Shown: positions 1 to 9,171, counted from the stretch's first letter. The stretch is 64,000 nt of DNA from Pseudomonas sp. UBA5706 (GCF_002419965.1 NZ_DIHC01000002.1:99574-163573); one strand, 5' to 3'. Made by a program: numbers and translations. The notes: generated by a model not told the origin, from the letters alone.

Positions 1-99
1 CCGGCAGCAAAATCAGACCCCGCGGTGCAACAGGCAGATCGCGATCGCCGGGTTTGCTGCTGCTTCGCAGCAGATCGCTGGCAAGCCGAGCTCCTACGC
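1..99. repeat. Direct repeat copy 1 (about 99 bp)
   Basis: This block recurs at 318-416 with no indel and about nine mismatches (roughly 91% identity by eye). It contains a hairpin built from CTGCTGC and GCAGCAG around 55-77 and a GATCGCGATCGC palindrome. It looks like a Pseudomonas intergenic REP-type element. No gene is visible in 1-451. Confidence 0.75.
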
Positions 100-137
100 C
101 CTGCGGGCAGAATCAAACGCATGATCGTGGTAGACGC

Positions 138-233
138 AAAATGGCGCGGCGGTCAGCGTTAAACGAAATGGCGCGGCGGGTCAGAACCAAACGAAATGGC
201 GCGGCAGTTCGGCATCAAACAAAATGGCCCTCG
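138..233. repeat. 28-bp tandem repeat, three full units plus a partial fourth
   Basis: The core AAATGGCGCGGC starts at 138, 166 and 194, and a diverged copy (AAATGGCCCTCG) starts at 222, so the period is exactly 28 bp. The unit ends are less conserved than the core. It lies between the two copies of the 99-bp repeat and downstream of the decarboxylase gene. Function is unknown. Confidence 0.7.
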
Positions 234-282
234 TAGCTAACACCAGCGCACAGACAACCCCATCTCGCTTCTGGCCGAAAGG

Positions 283-310
283 CCGTAGGAGCAAGCTTGC
301 TCGCGATCTG
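283..310. repeat. REP-type palindrome
   Basis: GTAGGAGCAAGCTTGCTCGC carries the perfect 14-bp palindrome GAGCAAGCTTGCTC at 289-302. This matches the common Pseudomonas REP sequence family. It sits just before the second copy of the 99-bp repeat. Confidence 0.75.
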
Positions 311-317
311 CCGGGAA

Positions 318-416
318 CCGGCAGCAAAATCAGCCCCCGCGCTATAGCAGGCAGATCGCGATCGCCGGGTTTGCTGCTGCTGTGCAGCAGATCGCTGGCA
401 AGCCAAGCTTCTACGC
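318..416. repeat. Direct repeat copy 2 (about 99 bp)
   Basis: Second copy of the block at 1-99, offset by exactly 317 bp. Differences cluster near positions 338-350 and in the hairpin loop. It ends about 35 bp from the decarboxylase stop codon, so it probably lies in that gene's 3' untranslated region. Confidence 0.75.
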
Positions 417-451
417 TTCGCAGGCCAGAAACCGTCCCCGCCTGATTCGGC

Positions 452-2737
452 TTACTTCAACACCAGTAACCGATAAACCCCTGCCTCGTTTTCGATCCCG
501 TGGGTGTCATGGGTAAACCCCGGGAACGACTTATCGAAGCTCTCTAGCGCCTTGAGATACGCCAGTACGGCCCCATCGGCAGCCCCTACGTTTTCGCCCG
601 GCATCAGCAGCGGGATGCCCGGTGGATACGGCACGATGCCCGTTGCGGCGATGCGTCCGGCGGCTTCCTCCAGGGTCACTTGCTCGACCTCGTTCCTGAC
701 CAGCTTCTCGTAGGCCTCCACCGGGCTGTACTCGGCTTCGGGCAGGGTACCGAACGCCTGGGCCATGGTCGCCGTGGTTCGGGTTTTCTTCATGGCCGCG
801 AAGATTTCCTCGGCCAGATCCTTCAACCCCATACCTGCATAACGCTGCTGGTTGGCAGCCAGCAGGTCGGGCAGGCACAGCTCAAGCTCCAGGTTGGTGT
901 CGTAGTCGCGCTTGAAGTCCAGCAGCGCGTTGACCAAGGTGCCCCATTTGCCTTTGGTGATGCCGATGGAGAACAGGAACAGGATGGTGAAATCGGTGGT
1001 TTTCTCGACCACGATCCCCTGCCGCCCCAAGTACGCGCTGAGCACGCAGGCCGGGATGCCAAAGTCGAGCAGGTTGCCGTCGTCGCCCATGCCGGGGCTG
1101 AGGATCGAGACCTTGATCGGGTCGAGCATGCAATAGCCGTCTTCGATGTCGCCGAAGCCGTGCCAGACCTCATTGGGGTGCAATACCCAGCAAGCTGGAT
1201 CGGTCTTGAGCGTGAGCGGCTCGACTTCATGGAAAGCCACCCACGTCCCGCCAACGTGCACCGACGGCGGCTGCCAGCACGAGAAGAACCAATCGTCGTT
1301 CCTGAGCATGTCGCTCTGCATGCGCGAGATGACCTGACGAAACGCGATAGCCTCCTCGATGGATTCATTGGTCAGGATCTGTCCGCTAGGCGCCTCCATC
1401 ATCGCCGAACTGACGTCGCACGAGGCCATGATCGCGTAATTGGGTGAGGTCGAGGCATGCATCATGTATGACTCGTTGAAGCGCCCGTGCGGGATCGGAT
1501 TGCGCCCGTTGCGCACATGAATCATCGAGGCCTGGGACAGCGCCGCCAACAGTTTGTGGGTCGATTGCGTAGCGAACACGGTTGGCTTGGAAGGGTCGTG
1601 GTCCTCCGGCTTGCCGTGCATGGCGAAACGGTCCTTGTACAGCGGGTTGAATCGCGCGTAGCCGTACCAGGCCTCGTCGAAATGCAGACGGTCGACGCTT
1701 TGTCCCAGCAACTCTTCGACGCGGGTGACGTTATAGGTCAAGCCATCGTAGGTGGAGTTGGTAATGATGGCGTGCACCGGGGTCGGATCGACGTGGCTTT
1801 TGACCAGTGGGTTGTTGGCGATGGCCGCTTTAACGCTTTCGGCACTCAAGGTCTGTGGCAGGATCGGGCCGATGATGCCAAAGCGATTGCGCGTCGGTAC
1901 CAGGTAGGTGGGGATCGCACCGGACAGTGTCATCGCGTGCTCGGCGGACTTGTGGCAATTGCGGTCGCACAGGGCAATCTGATCGCGGGTCACGCTGGCC
2001 ATGAGGATGACACGGTTGGACATCGACGAGCCGTTGGTCACGTAGTACGTGCGATGAGCGCCGAACACCTTGGCCGCGTAGCGCTCACCCTGCCCTATCG
2101 GCCCGCTGTGATCGAGCAACGAACCCAGCTCGCCGACTGAAATCGACAAGTCCGAGCGCAACAGGTTTTCGCCAAAGAACTCGTAGAACGCGCGGCCCGC
2201 CGTGCTTTTCAGAAACGCCGTGCCACCTGCATGGCCCGGCGTGTGCCAGGAGTATTCGTAACTGCGGGCGAACTTGAGCAACGCACCGAACATCGGCGGC
2301 AACACGGCCTGCCGATAGCGCTCGATGGCGGCCATGATGCGCCCGCTCAAAAAGCGGCTGGTGTCTTCGGGCAGCCAGATGAAGTCATCGGCATGCTGCA
2401 TGACGATTAACGGGACACTCGACGCCGTACTGCGATCGCTGATCAGGAACACCGGTACGCGGGTATTGCGTTCACGCAAGGTGGTAAGCAGGTCGATGCA
2501 TTCCTGATGGTCCGGGCTGTCGTCCATTTCCCAACTGAGCAGCACGCACTGAATCGCCGGATCAGTGCTCAGAATCGACTTGGCGTCGCTCAGGCTTTCC
2601 GAGGTCAACACGCTGATGGCGCGCTCCTCAACATCGCTGATCAGCTGGATCAAGGCCCGACCGAATACCGTGCGTTTATCGGGCTGCTTGGTCACCAATA
2701 GCGCCAGCATGCCGAGTAGATTTTTGTCGTCCTTCAT
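452..2737 (-). CDS. Biodegradative basic amino acid decarboxylase, arginine decarboxylase (AdiA)-like
   Basis: PLP-dependent group III Orn/Lys/Arg decarboxylase of 761 aa, within the 710-760 aa family range. An N-terminal response-regulator-like wing domain (about 1-140) precedes the aspartate aminotransferase-fold core. The PLP lysine is in STHKLLAALSQAS (about Lys395), after the cofactor-binding LHFDEAWYGYARFNP. From memory the core resembles E. coli AdiA more than SpeF, in which the motif is SVHK. The product would consume a cytoplasmic proton and release agmatine (or cadaverine, if lysine is the substrate). It is translationally coupled to the upstream antiporter by an ATGA overlap at 2734-2737. 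The substrate call is inference. Confidence 0.85.
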   Translation of the reverse strand: MKDDKNLLGMLALLVTKQPDKRTVFGRALIQLISDVEERAISVLTSESLSDAKSILSTDPAIQCVLLSWEMDDSPDHQECIDLLTTLRERNTRVPVFLISDRSTASSVPLIVMQHADDFIWLPEDTSRFLSGRIMAAIERYRQAVLPPMFGALLKFARSYEYSWHTPGHAGGTAFLKSTAGRAFYEFFGENLLRSDLSISVGELGSLLDHSGPIGQGERYAAKVFGAHRTYYVTNGSSMSNRVILMASVTRDQIALCDRNCHKSAEHAMTLSGAIPTYLVPTRNRFGIIGPILPQTLSAESVKAAIANNPLVKSHVDPTPVHAIITNSTYDGLTYNVTRVEELLGQSVDRLHFDEAWYGYARFNPLYKDRFAMHGKPEDHDPSKPTVFATQSTHKLLAALSQASMIHVRNGRNPIPHGRFNESYMMHASTSPNYAIMASCDVSSAMMEAPSGQILTNESIEEAIAFRQVISRMQSDMLRNDDWFFSCWQPPSVHVGGTWVAFHEVEPLTLKTDPACWVLHPNEVWHGFGDIEDGYCMLDPIKVSILSPGMGDDGNLLDFGIPACVLSAYLGRQGIVVEKTTDFTILFLFSIGITKGKWGTLVNALLDFKRDYDTNLELELCLPDLLAANQQRYAGMGLKDLAEEIFAAMKKTRTTATMAQAFGTLPEAEYSPVEAYEKLVRNEVEQVTLEEAAGRIAATGIVPYPPGIPLLMPGENVGAADGAVLAYLKALESFDKSFPGFTHDTHGIENEAGVYRLLVLK

Positions 2738-4143
2738 GGTCGGGTCCCCCGTTTGGTAAGATTCAGGTCGTTGACTGGGACCGCCTGACCAACGATGTGT
2801 TGCGCCGCTACAGTCTGAGTCGGAACGCTGTTATTGACCGCTTCGAGCCTGATCAGACGCGTATTGACGAAGCCGAACAGCGTGTAGCCAGCGATGGTCG
2901 CCACCCCGCCAAGCATCAGCGCCTGCGCACCGGAGCTGTACAACGCCAGGTAACTGTAGGCCGCCGCGATATAGGCGACGATGTTGGTGATCAGGGCCTT
3001 TCGTGCCGGCACGTTGGAGACCTTCTGCAGTGTCATCAACGTCGCCATCGACAGGATGTACGGCACCAGGTTGGTCACCACCGCAAGGTTGACCAGGGTG
3101 TCGAACTGCTTGGCAAGATCTGGGCTAATGGTCAGCAGTGCCATGGCCGTTTGCAGCGCCAACAGGATCAACATGCTGATGATTGGGACTCCGTGCTTAT
3201 TGGCCTTTGCGAAGATCGGCAGGAAGTACCCGGTATCGGCCGAACTCTTGAACACCTGGGCCACGGTGAACTGCCAGCCCAGCAACGAGCCGATGCAAGC
3301 CAGCACCATGAAGCCCATGACGATATCGCCAATCATGGGGTTGAACATTCGGGCGAACACCAAGCCGAAGGGCGCCGTGGAAGACACCAGATCGGCATTT
3401 TCCACAATGCCGGCGATGACGTTGGTGGAGGCAATGTAGATCACCGCTGCACCCAGAGTCCCGCCCAGCACAGCGATGGGCACGTTCTTTTCGGGGTTCT
3501 CCACCGCGTCGCCGTTGGCGCACGCTGACTCAAGGCCCAGAAAGGCCCACAGCGTGATCGCCACCGAAGCGCCCGCCGCTTCGTACCATGTCTTGTCATG
3601 AGGGTTCCAGCCAGCGGCGTAGACACTGCTGTCGAACCAGAACCAGCCGATGGTCGAAACCAGCACCACTGGCGCGATCACACCCCATACGGTCACAGCG
3701 CCGATCTTACCGGTGATTCTCGCCCCGCCGAAGTTGGCGAACGTGGTAATCCACAACAGCGCGATAGTCGCCAGTCCCACCTGCAGGGAACCGAGTTTTA
3801 TATCGAACAGGGTCTGGATATAACCCACCGCCGTGATGCTGATGGCCACGTTGGCAATCAATAACGACAGGCCGTAGGTGTAATTGGTGATGTAGTTGCC
3901 GGACTTGCCGAAAGTGTATTCGGCGTAACCGCCCATGCCCCCGGTCTTGCGGCTGAGCATGCCGCAACGGGCGAATGCATAGGCCAACGCCAGCGAGCCG
4001 GTGGCGGTAATCAGCCAGGAAAGAATCGAGATGCCGCCGACTTCGGCGAGTTTGGTAGGCAACAACACAATGCCGGATCCCAACATGTTGACAGCCGTCA
4101 ACATGGTCAGTTGTCCCACACTCATTTTTTTTGCGACTGACAT
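2734..4143 (-). CDS. PotE-like basic amino acid/polyamine antiporter
   Basis: APC-superfamily inner-membrane antiporter of 469 aa with about 12 hydrophobic segments. N-terminal GSGIVLLPTKLAEVGGIS and LWAFLGLESACAN are close to E. coli PotE as I recall it, and clearly unlike AdiC or CadB. The last 35 residues are a polar tail absent from PotE. PotE exchanges ornithine for putrescine. The start is preceded by AAGAGGCC at good spacing. It is the first gene of a two-gene operon with the downstream decarboxylase, so the pair is probably an exchange and decarboxylation system for acid resistance or proton motive force. The exact substrate pair is unresolved, because the partner enzyme looks like an arginine decarboxylase. 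Confidence 0.85.
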   Translation of the reverse strand: MSVAKKMSVGQLTMLTAVNMLGSGIVLLPTKLAEVGGISILSWLITATGSLALAYAFARCGMLSRKTGGMGGYAEYTFGKSGNYITNYTYGLSLLIANVAISITAVGYIQTLFDIKLGSLQVGLATIALLWITTFANFGGARITGKIGAVTVWGVIAPVVLVSTIGWFWFDSSVYAAGWNPHDKTWYEAAGASVAITLWAFLGLESACANGDAVENPEKNVPIAVLGGTLGAAVIYIASTNVIAGIVENADLVSSTAPFGLVFARMFNPMIGDIVMGFMVLACIGSLLGWQFTVAQVFKSSADTGYFLPIFAKANKHGVPIISMLILLALQTAMALLTISPDLAKQFDTLVNLAVVTNLVPYILSMATLMTLQKVSNVPARKALITNIVAYIAAAYSYLALYSSGAQALMLGGVATIAGYTLFGFVNTRLIRLEAVNNSVPTQTVAAQHIVGQAVPVNDLNLTKRGTRP

Positions 4144-4411
4144 TCAGTGGCCTCTTTAGGAAGCGAGAAGGGTGTTAGCTATAGCAAAGGATTCTCAGCG
4201 GGCAAGAAAAGGATGGCCCTCGAGTGCCTGGCACGACGCCAGGCTTGAGCCATGGCAAGCAGGATTTGCCAGGGGCTGGAGGGGCCCGCATGGAAACCCG
4301 CAGCCTGCGAGCGGACGTGTGGATAACGCACGGCGCAAGGACATGACCAAAGGCTCGACCGCTGTAGATACGCGTCCACACAGATAAGAATAATCATGGG
4401 CGTGCGCGCGA

Positions 4412-5185
4412 TTATTGACTCATCTGACTTCGCAGCTGGTTCATCACTTGCACATCGGTGCGCTCGAAACGCAGCGGGGTCGCCGACACGCCGCCGTGGG
4501 TAACAACGAAGGTTTCGCTGTCTTCGAAGTCGGGGCGCTCATGGCGGTCGATGTTCAGCCAGTAGTAGCCCTGCTCGCGCATGTCGGTACGCTGCGTGAT
4601 GTTCAGACCATCCATACGACCGACGCCTTGCCGGGTGATCTGCAGCGGACCGGCCTGGTGCGGCGCTACGTCCGGGAAGTTGACGTTCAGGCAGACATCC
4701 GCGGCCCATTGCATGCCGAGCAGCCGACGTATTACCTCGGGTGCCAGCGCCCTGGCCGTGTCCCATTTCACCGCATCGCGGCGGCTGAAAAACTGGCTCA
4801 GGGCAATGGAAGGTACGCCCAGCAGCAGGCCGGTCATGGCCGCGCCAACTGTGCCGGAAAACAGGGTTTCGACGCCCAGATTAGCGCCCTTGTTGATGCC
4901 TGACAGCAGCAACTGCGGCGGCCTGTCCAGCAACTGGCGCAGGCCGATCGCCACGCAATCGGCCGGGGTACCCGACACCGAAAAGCGGCGCTCGCCGCGA
5001 GTCTTCACCCGCAATGGGTGGTGGATGCTCAAGGCGTGGGAAATTCCGCTCTGATCCTGTTCCGGCGCGACGACCCAGACTTCGTTCGCCAACTCCCGTG
5101 CCACCGCTTCAAGCACTTCAAGTCCCGGGGCGTCGATGCCATCGTCGTTGGTGATCAGGATGCTCTCGATACGCGGGTAAGGCAT
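4412..5185 (-). CDS. SurE-family 5'/3'-nucleotidase (paralogue)
   Basis: 257 aa metal-dependent nucleotidase. The N-terminal ILITNDDGIDAPG carries the paired metal-binding aspartates, followed by DQSGISHALS, SGTPADCVAIGL, SGINKGANLG and SGTVGAAMTG, all SurE signatures. The family dephosphorylates nucleoside monophosphates in the cytoplasm. The canonical Pseudomonas surE sits with pcm, nlpD and rpoS. None of these is here, so this is probably a second copy. An AAGGAG ribosome-binding site precedes the ATG. It follows ampE on the same strand, separated by about 158 bp that hold a palindromic repeat, so cotranscription is uncertain. Confidence 0.85.
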   Translation of the reverse strand: MPYPRIESILITNDDGIDAPGLEVLEAVARELANEVWVVAPEQDQSGISHALSIHHPLRVKTRGERRFSVSGTPADCVAIGLRQLLDRPPQLLLSGINKGANLGVETLFSGTVGAAMTGLLLGVPSIALSQFFSRRDAVKWDTARALAPEVIRRLLGMQWAADVCLNVNFPDVAPHQAGPLQITRQGVGRMDGLNITQRTDMREQGYYWLNIDRHERPDFEDSETFVVTHGGVSATPLRFERTDVQVMNQLRSQMSQ

Positions 5186-5228
5186 GTGATTCTCCTTGGC
5201 AGGTAACGCGTTTGCAGTGCGCAGTCCC

Positions 5229-5297
5229 CTGTAGCAGTCCGGCTTGCGACGGCAGCGGTGTCTGGAACATCACCGCTACCAAGCCGCATTGCTACAG
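5229..5297. repeat. Long imperfect inverted repeat (REP-like)
   Basis: CTGTAGCA with CCGGCTTG on the left arm pairs with CAAGCCG and TGCTACAG on the right arm, and the inner CAGCGGTGT pairs with ACA.CACCGCT. It forms one long hairpin between ampE and the surE-like gene, resembling Pseudomonas REP/REPIN units. It could attenuate transcription or stabilise the upstream mRNA. Confidence 0.7.
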
Positions 5298-5343
5298 AAG
5301 AACAAGGTGTACCGGTGGCATTGGCTGTCGGCAGGTTGATGCC

Positions 5344-6180
5344 TCAGACAAACAGCGTCCACAAGGCAAACCCGGCATACCAGACAATCGCTGCGCGGAT
5401 CAGCAGTTCCCAGAGCACGTCCAGGCTGTTCACTCCCTCGGCACCCACGACCGGCGCCGGGACTTCACCCGCCACGCAGCCGGCTCGGGTGATCAAGGCC
5501 GAGGCACTGATGTTCCAGTTCAGCAATTCACCGAGCATCACCCGGCTGACCGCAACGAAGTTGCCTACCAGGGCGAAACTCGCTGCGAGCAAGCGCACTG
5601 GCACCCAATCGAAGGCATGGCGCAATTGCGTGGCGCGCTCGACCAGCGCCGGCGTCTTGCCGTGGTCGGACGCCAGCGCCAGCAGCCGATACGCCAGCGC
5701 CGCCACTGGGCCGAGCACGAAATACCAGAAGATCACCGCGAAGAAACTCTGATAGACCTGCCACAACAAATACGTCTGCACGCCGCCGAGCAACTGCTCC
5801 TCGTTCTCGGCCTTGACGCCCAGATCACGGTCGGCCACCAGCACCGCTGCCTCCTGGTCGCCACGACGGCAGGCATCGCGGAACGAGCCAAGATTGCCTT
5901 TCACGTTGCCGCGCCCAAGGCTGTAGATCAGCACCAGAAGATGAATCGGCAGCGCCAGCCAACCGTAGGCAACCGAGCCGACAATCACCAGAACCAGTGC
6001 CAACACCAACAGCGGCAACAACACCGTCAGCGTCAGAATCCACCACGGGCGCTTGGCCGTGCGCGGGTTGGACTCAAGCCGCGCCAGCTGATGCAGCCAA
6101 GGCGCATCACGCTGAACACGCTGACGCAGCGCGGAAAATTTCTCGATCCACACCGCCAGCAGCAACACCAGAAAACTCAT
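5344..6180 (-). CDS. ampE: AmpE, inner-membrane signalling protein of the ampDE operon
   Basis: 278 aa protein, matching the AmpE length, with hydrophobic segments at about 1-17, 48-90, 130-165, 195-215 and the C-terminus. The polytopic pattern and position immediately after ampD (15-bp gap) identify it. AmpE is linked with AmpD to the muropeptide-recycling signal that controls AmpC beta-lactamase induction. Its biochemical role is not established. The stop is followed by the hairpin at 5229-5297. Confidence 0.88.
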   Translation of the reverse strand: MSFLVLLLAVWIEKFSALRQRVQRDAPWLHQLARLESNPRTAKRPWWILTLTVLLPLLVLALVLVIVGSVAYGWLALPIHLLVLIYSLGRGNVKGNLGSFRDACRRGDQEAAVLVADRDLGVKAENEEQLLGGVQTYLLWQVYQSFFAVIFWYFVLGPVAALAYRLLALASDHGKTPALVERATQLRHAFDWVPVRLLAASFALVGNFVAVSRVMLGELLNWNISASALITRAGCVAGEVPAPVVGAEGVNSLDVLWELLIRAAIVWYAGFALWTLFV

Positions 6181-6195
6181 TACCTACTCCTCAAT

Positions 6196-6744
6196 TCAAT
6201 CCTGCAAAGCCGAACGAAACCGAGCCCAGTCAAAACAGGGGCCCGGATCGGTCTTGCGTCCCGGGGCTATGTCGCTGTGCCCGCAGATTCGTGACGTGGT
6301 GATCGCAGGCCAAGCCAGCTGCAGTTGCCCGGTCAGAGCGATCAACGCCTGGTATTGTGCGTCGGTAAATGGCTGATCATCGGTGCCTTCCAATTCGATG
6401 CCAATGGAGAAGTCGTTGCACGTCTCCCGACCCTCGAACAGTGAAATACCAGCATGCCAGGCGCGATCCAGACAGGACACGAACTGCGTTAGCTCGCCAT
6501 CACGCTCGATCAAGAAATGCGCGGAAACCCGCAATTCAGCGATGCTTTCAAAGTAAGGGTGCTCTGCGGCGTCCAGCCTGTTCTGAAAGAACTGCTGGAC
6601 CTTGCCCGTCTTGAACTGCGCGGGCGGCAGGCTGATGTTATGGATCACCAGCAGCGAAATCTCCGCCTCGGGGCGGTCATTGAAATTGGGCGATGGGCAA
6701 CGGTGCGCGCCGTGGCACCAGCCCGTGGCAGGGTCCAATTGCAT
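6196..6744 (-). CDS. ampD: AmpD, 1,6-anhydro-N-acetylmuramyl-L-alanine amidase
   Basis: 182 aa cytosolic zinc amidase that removes the stem peptide from anhydro-muropeptides during peptidoglycan recycling. Loss of it normally derepresses AmpC. The N-terminal strand holds SLLVIHNISLPP with the first zinc His. The C-terminal GHSDIAPGRKTDPGPCFDW supplies the second zinc His, the catalytic Lys and the Asp ligand. AAGGATCC precedes the ATG. It is the first gene of ampDE and lies about 177 bp downstream of the DUF1631 gene. Confidence 0.93.
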   Translation of the reverse strand: MQLDPATGWCHGAHRCPSPNFNDRPEAEISLLVIHNISLPPAQFKTGKVQQFFQNRLDAAEHPYFESIAELRVSAHFLIERDGELTQFVSCLDRAWHAGISLFEGRETCNDFSIGIELEGTDDQPFTDAQYQALIALTGQLQLAWPAITTSRICGHSDIAPGRKTDPGPCFDWARFRSALQD

Positions 6745-6921
6745 GGAGGGATCCTTAAAGCGTAAACCGACAGCGCTCAGTATGCCCGCGATGGGAACGG
6801 ATGTGGATGAATACGACAGATCCGAGCGTGCGAGTCCTTATGGCCCCCCGGCGAGTCGGCGCAGGCAACCGCGCAATCGACATCCCCGGCATGCTGTGCA
6901 GCCGCAGCGGTACGCGCAACT

Positions 6922-9171
6922 TCAGCCCTTGAGCTTGCGCAGGTTCCCCAGTACCGATTCCAGCGCCCGGTCGAACAACAGCGAGTCGTCCAGCACCCGG
7001 ATCGCACCGCGACGGAACTCGACTGCCAGGCCCATGCGGGTCTTCTCCAGGACCTTCATCCCGGTACGGTTAACGAACACATAACGGCCGCTCGGCTCGA
7101 CGATCGCCGCCAGTTTGCAGCGCAGCTTGTGCTCTTCGTCTTCCTGAATCTCGACCCAACTGCCCAAGCGCAGCTTGTCGACTTGCATCAGCCCTTCGTC
7201 ATCCTCGGGCAGGTGCACCGCCGGCTCGCTCAGCACTTGCTCGCCCGGCGCGACCAACACGATCTCTTCCACCACTGCCATCATCGAAGGCCCTTCAGCG
7301 AACGCATCGCCAACTGCCTCGGACGCACCCTGCACACCCTCTTCCTGCGTTTGCGCAACATGGTTAAAGGCCTGCACATGCAGGGCTTCCAACTGGCTGA
7401 AGAATTCGCTGGTAGCGAACGGATCGAATGCTGCGCTGCTAAGACCGTCACGCAGGGACTTGAGCAGCCCCGGCACCAGCTCCAGCAACCGTTGGCGCGC
7501 ATCCGGCTCATCATGGGGTTCGACGCTCCAGACCAGGTCGTCCATCGCCTGCAGCCCGGCCTTCCACTCGCTGGATTGCTCGCCATGCTTGAGGCACGTC
7601 AGCAGCAATACCTTGCTCCAGGCCTCCTGCAGCAGACGCACCACCACTTCGGGCAGCGTCTTGCCTAGCAGACGATCATTAAGCGCCTGCTGCACGCGCT
7701 GACGCGCCAGTTCCGCCAGCGCCCGGCCCTCTTCGGCATCGCGGGTCCGCTGTTCGAGCAACTCACTGCGACGACGCTCGTCGCTGGTGAACGCCAGGAA
7801 GTCCACCAGCAACTCGGTGAAGATCGCCGGGTCATCGACGAAATCGTGCAACAACCGCTGCACGATCTGATCGATGCGGGTGTACAGGGAGTCGCGCTGG
7901 CTATCGTCACGACCGCCCCAACCCAACGCCGCCGAAGCGATTTCGTTGAGCAGGCGCCGAGCCGGATGGCTGCCGCGACTGAAGAAGCTTTTGTCGATGA
8001 CTGCGACCTTCAGCATCGGGATCTGCAAACGGCCGATCAACGCGCGCAGCGAACCCGGCAGGTTGCGGTCGTCAAGAATGAATTCGAAAAGCATCGAGAT
8101 CAGATTGATCACGTCTTCGTCGACGGTCCCGACGGTACGGAATTTGCCGCTACGAGCACTGACGCGAGCGATCAACTGCTCCAGTTGTACGCGCAGATCG
8201 AAATCATCCGGCGTCTCGGCCCGTGGCACGTACTGCTGAAGGTGAGACAGCAGGCGCAGCAAATCCTGACTGGAGATTGGCCGGGCTTCGGCAACGCTGT
8301 CCGGGCGCGGCGTGATGTTGCCCCGCACGTAGACCAGTAACTCTTGCAGCGCCGAGAACACCTCTTGCACGCTCTGGTCGAGCTTCTCGGTGGCCTGGAC
8401 CAACGCTACGCCCTCGGCGCGGTGCTTCTCGGAATGCGCGCCCCCAGCCGAGCGGTCGGTTGACCGACGCGACGGCAGCACCTTCAGGTCCGGCAGTACA
8501 CCGGCCGCGATCAGCAACTGGTTGGCGGCCTCATACAATTGATCGGCGTCGGCCAGGGCGTATTTTTCGAACAGCTTGAGAATGATCAGCTTGACCTTGA
8601 TCTCCACACCCAGGTTGCGACCGGACTGCAAGAAAAAATCACACAGCAGCGTAGGCCCGAGCGGATTAGTCTCGTCGGTCAAGGATTGCGGGATCAGCTG
8701 ATTGAGGCGTGTGGTCAACTGGCTCAGGGCTACGCCATCGCGACTGACCACCTTGGTCACCATGGAATCGACGGCCACGGTGCGCTCAAGGTCGTCGTTG
8801 TGCACCAGCGCAAGCTTGTCGAAGGAAACAGGTTCGGCGAGGATCGGCTCAGCGATTTCATACTGACCGAGGCGCAGAAACGCGTCGAAAAACTTGTCGA
8901 GGAAATTGCGTTCGATACTTTTGCGCTTCAGGCGCAGGTCGCGCATGGCTTCGAAGAAGATGTTCTGCTCGGCGTTGTTGTGCGCGCGATCCGCCATCTC
9001 GAACAGCGTGTCATCGGCATTATCGAACAGGGTTTGCAGGCTTTCCTTGAGCTGCTGTGCGGCTCTGTCCCGGACCTGCAGCAGAACGACGGGCAGCCGA
9101 GCGACAGGCGAAGACCCGGCTTGATCCGGACCGTTCTTGCTCATAGGCACCACTTTACCGTCGTTTTGCAT
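6922..9171 (-). CDS. DUF1631 family protein
   Basis: Large soluble protein of about 749 aa, rich in helix-forming and acidic residues, recognised as DUF1631 mainly from its position between ampD and nadC (compare PA4523). The C-terminal segment (LRLGSWVEIQEDEEHKLRCK, then YVFVNRTGMKV) resembles a PilZ-like barrel as found in c-di-GMP effectors, but I see no clear RxxxR motif before it, so binding is unproven. An ATG at 9195 is possible. I chose 9171 because GACGAGGGG lies six bases upstream of it. Function is unknown. Confidence 0.8.
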   Translation of the reverse strand: MQNDGKVVPMSKNGPDQAGSSPVARLPVVLLQVRDRAAQQLKESLQTLFDNADDTLFEMADRAHNNAEQNIFFEAMRDLRLKRKSIERNFLDKFFDAFLRLGQYEIAEPILAEPVSFDKLALVHNDDLERTVAVDSMVTKVVSRDGVALSQLTTRLNQLIPQSLTDETNPLGPTLLCDFFLQSGRNLGVEIKVKLIILKLFEKYALADADQLYEAANQLLIAAGVLPDLKVLPSRRSTDRSAGGAHSEKHRAEGVALVQATEKLDQSVQEVFSALQELLVYVRGNITPRPDSVAEARPISSQDLLRLLSHLQQYVPRAETPDDFDLRVQLEQLIARVSARSGKFRTVGTVDEDVINLISMLFEFILDDRNLPGSLRALIGRLQIPMLKVAVIDKSFFSRGSHPARRLLNEIASAALGWGGRDDSQRDSLYTRIDQIVQRLLHDFVDDPAIFTELLVDFLAFTSDERRRSELLEQRTRDAEEGRALAELARQRVQQALNDRLLGKTLPEVVVRLLQEAWSKVLLLTCLKHGEQSSEWKAGLQAMDDLVWSVEPHDEPDARQRLLELVPGLLKSLRDGLSSAAFDPFATSEFFSQLEALHVQAFNHVAQTQEEGVQGASEAVGDAFAEGPSMMAVVEEIVLVAPGEQVLSEPAVHLPEDDEGLMQVDKLRLGSWVEIQEDEEHKLRCKLAAIVEPSGRYVFVNRTGMKVLEKTRMGLAVEFRRGAIRVLDDSLLFDRALESVLGNLRKLKG

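Noticed and set aside
138..233. CRISPR array
   Set aside because: The 28-bp units abut directly, with no unique spacers and no cas genes anywhere in the window.
1487..2140. Long open frames antisense to the decarboxylase (also 680-1447)
   Set aside because: They are codon-bias shadows of the minus-strand decarboxylase; no start signals and no recognisable domains.
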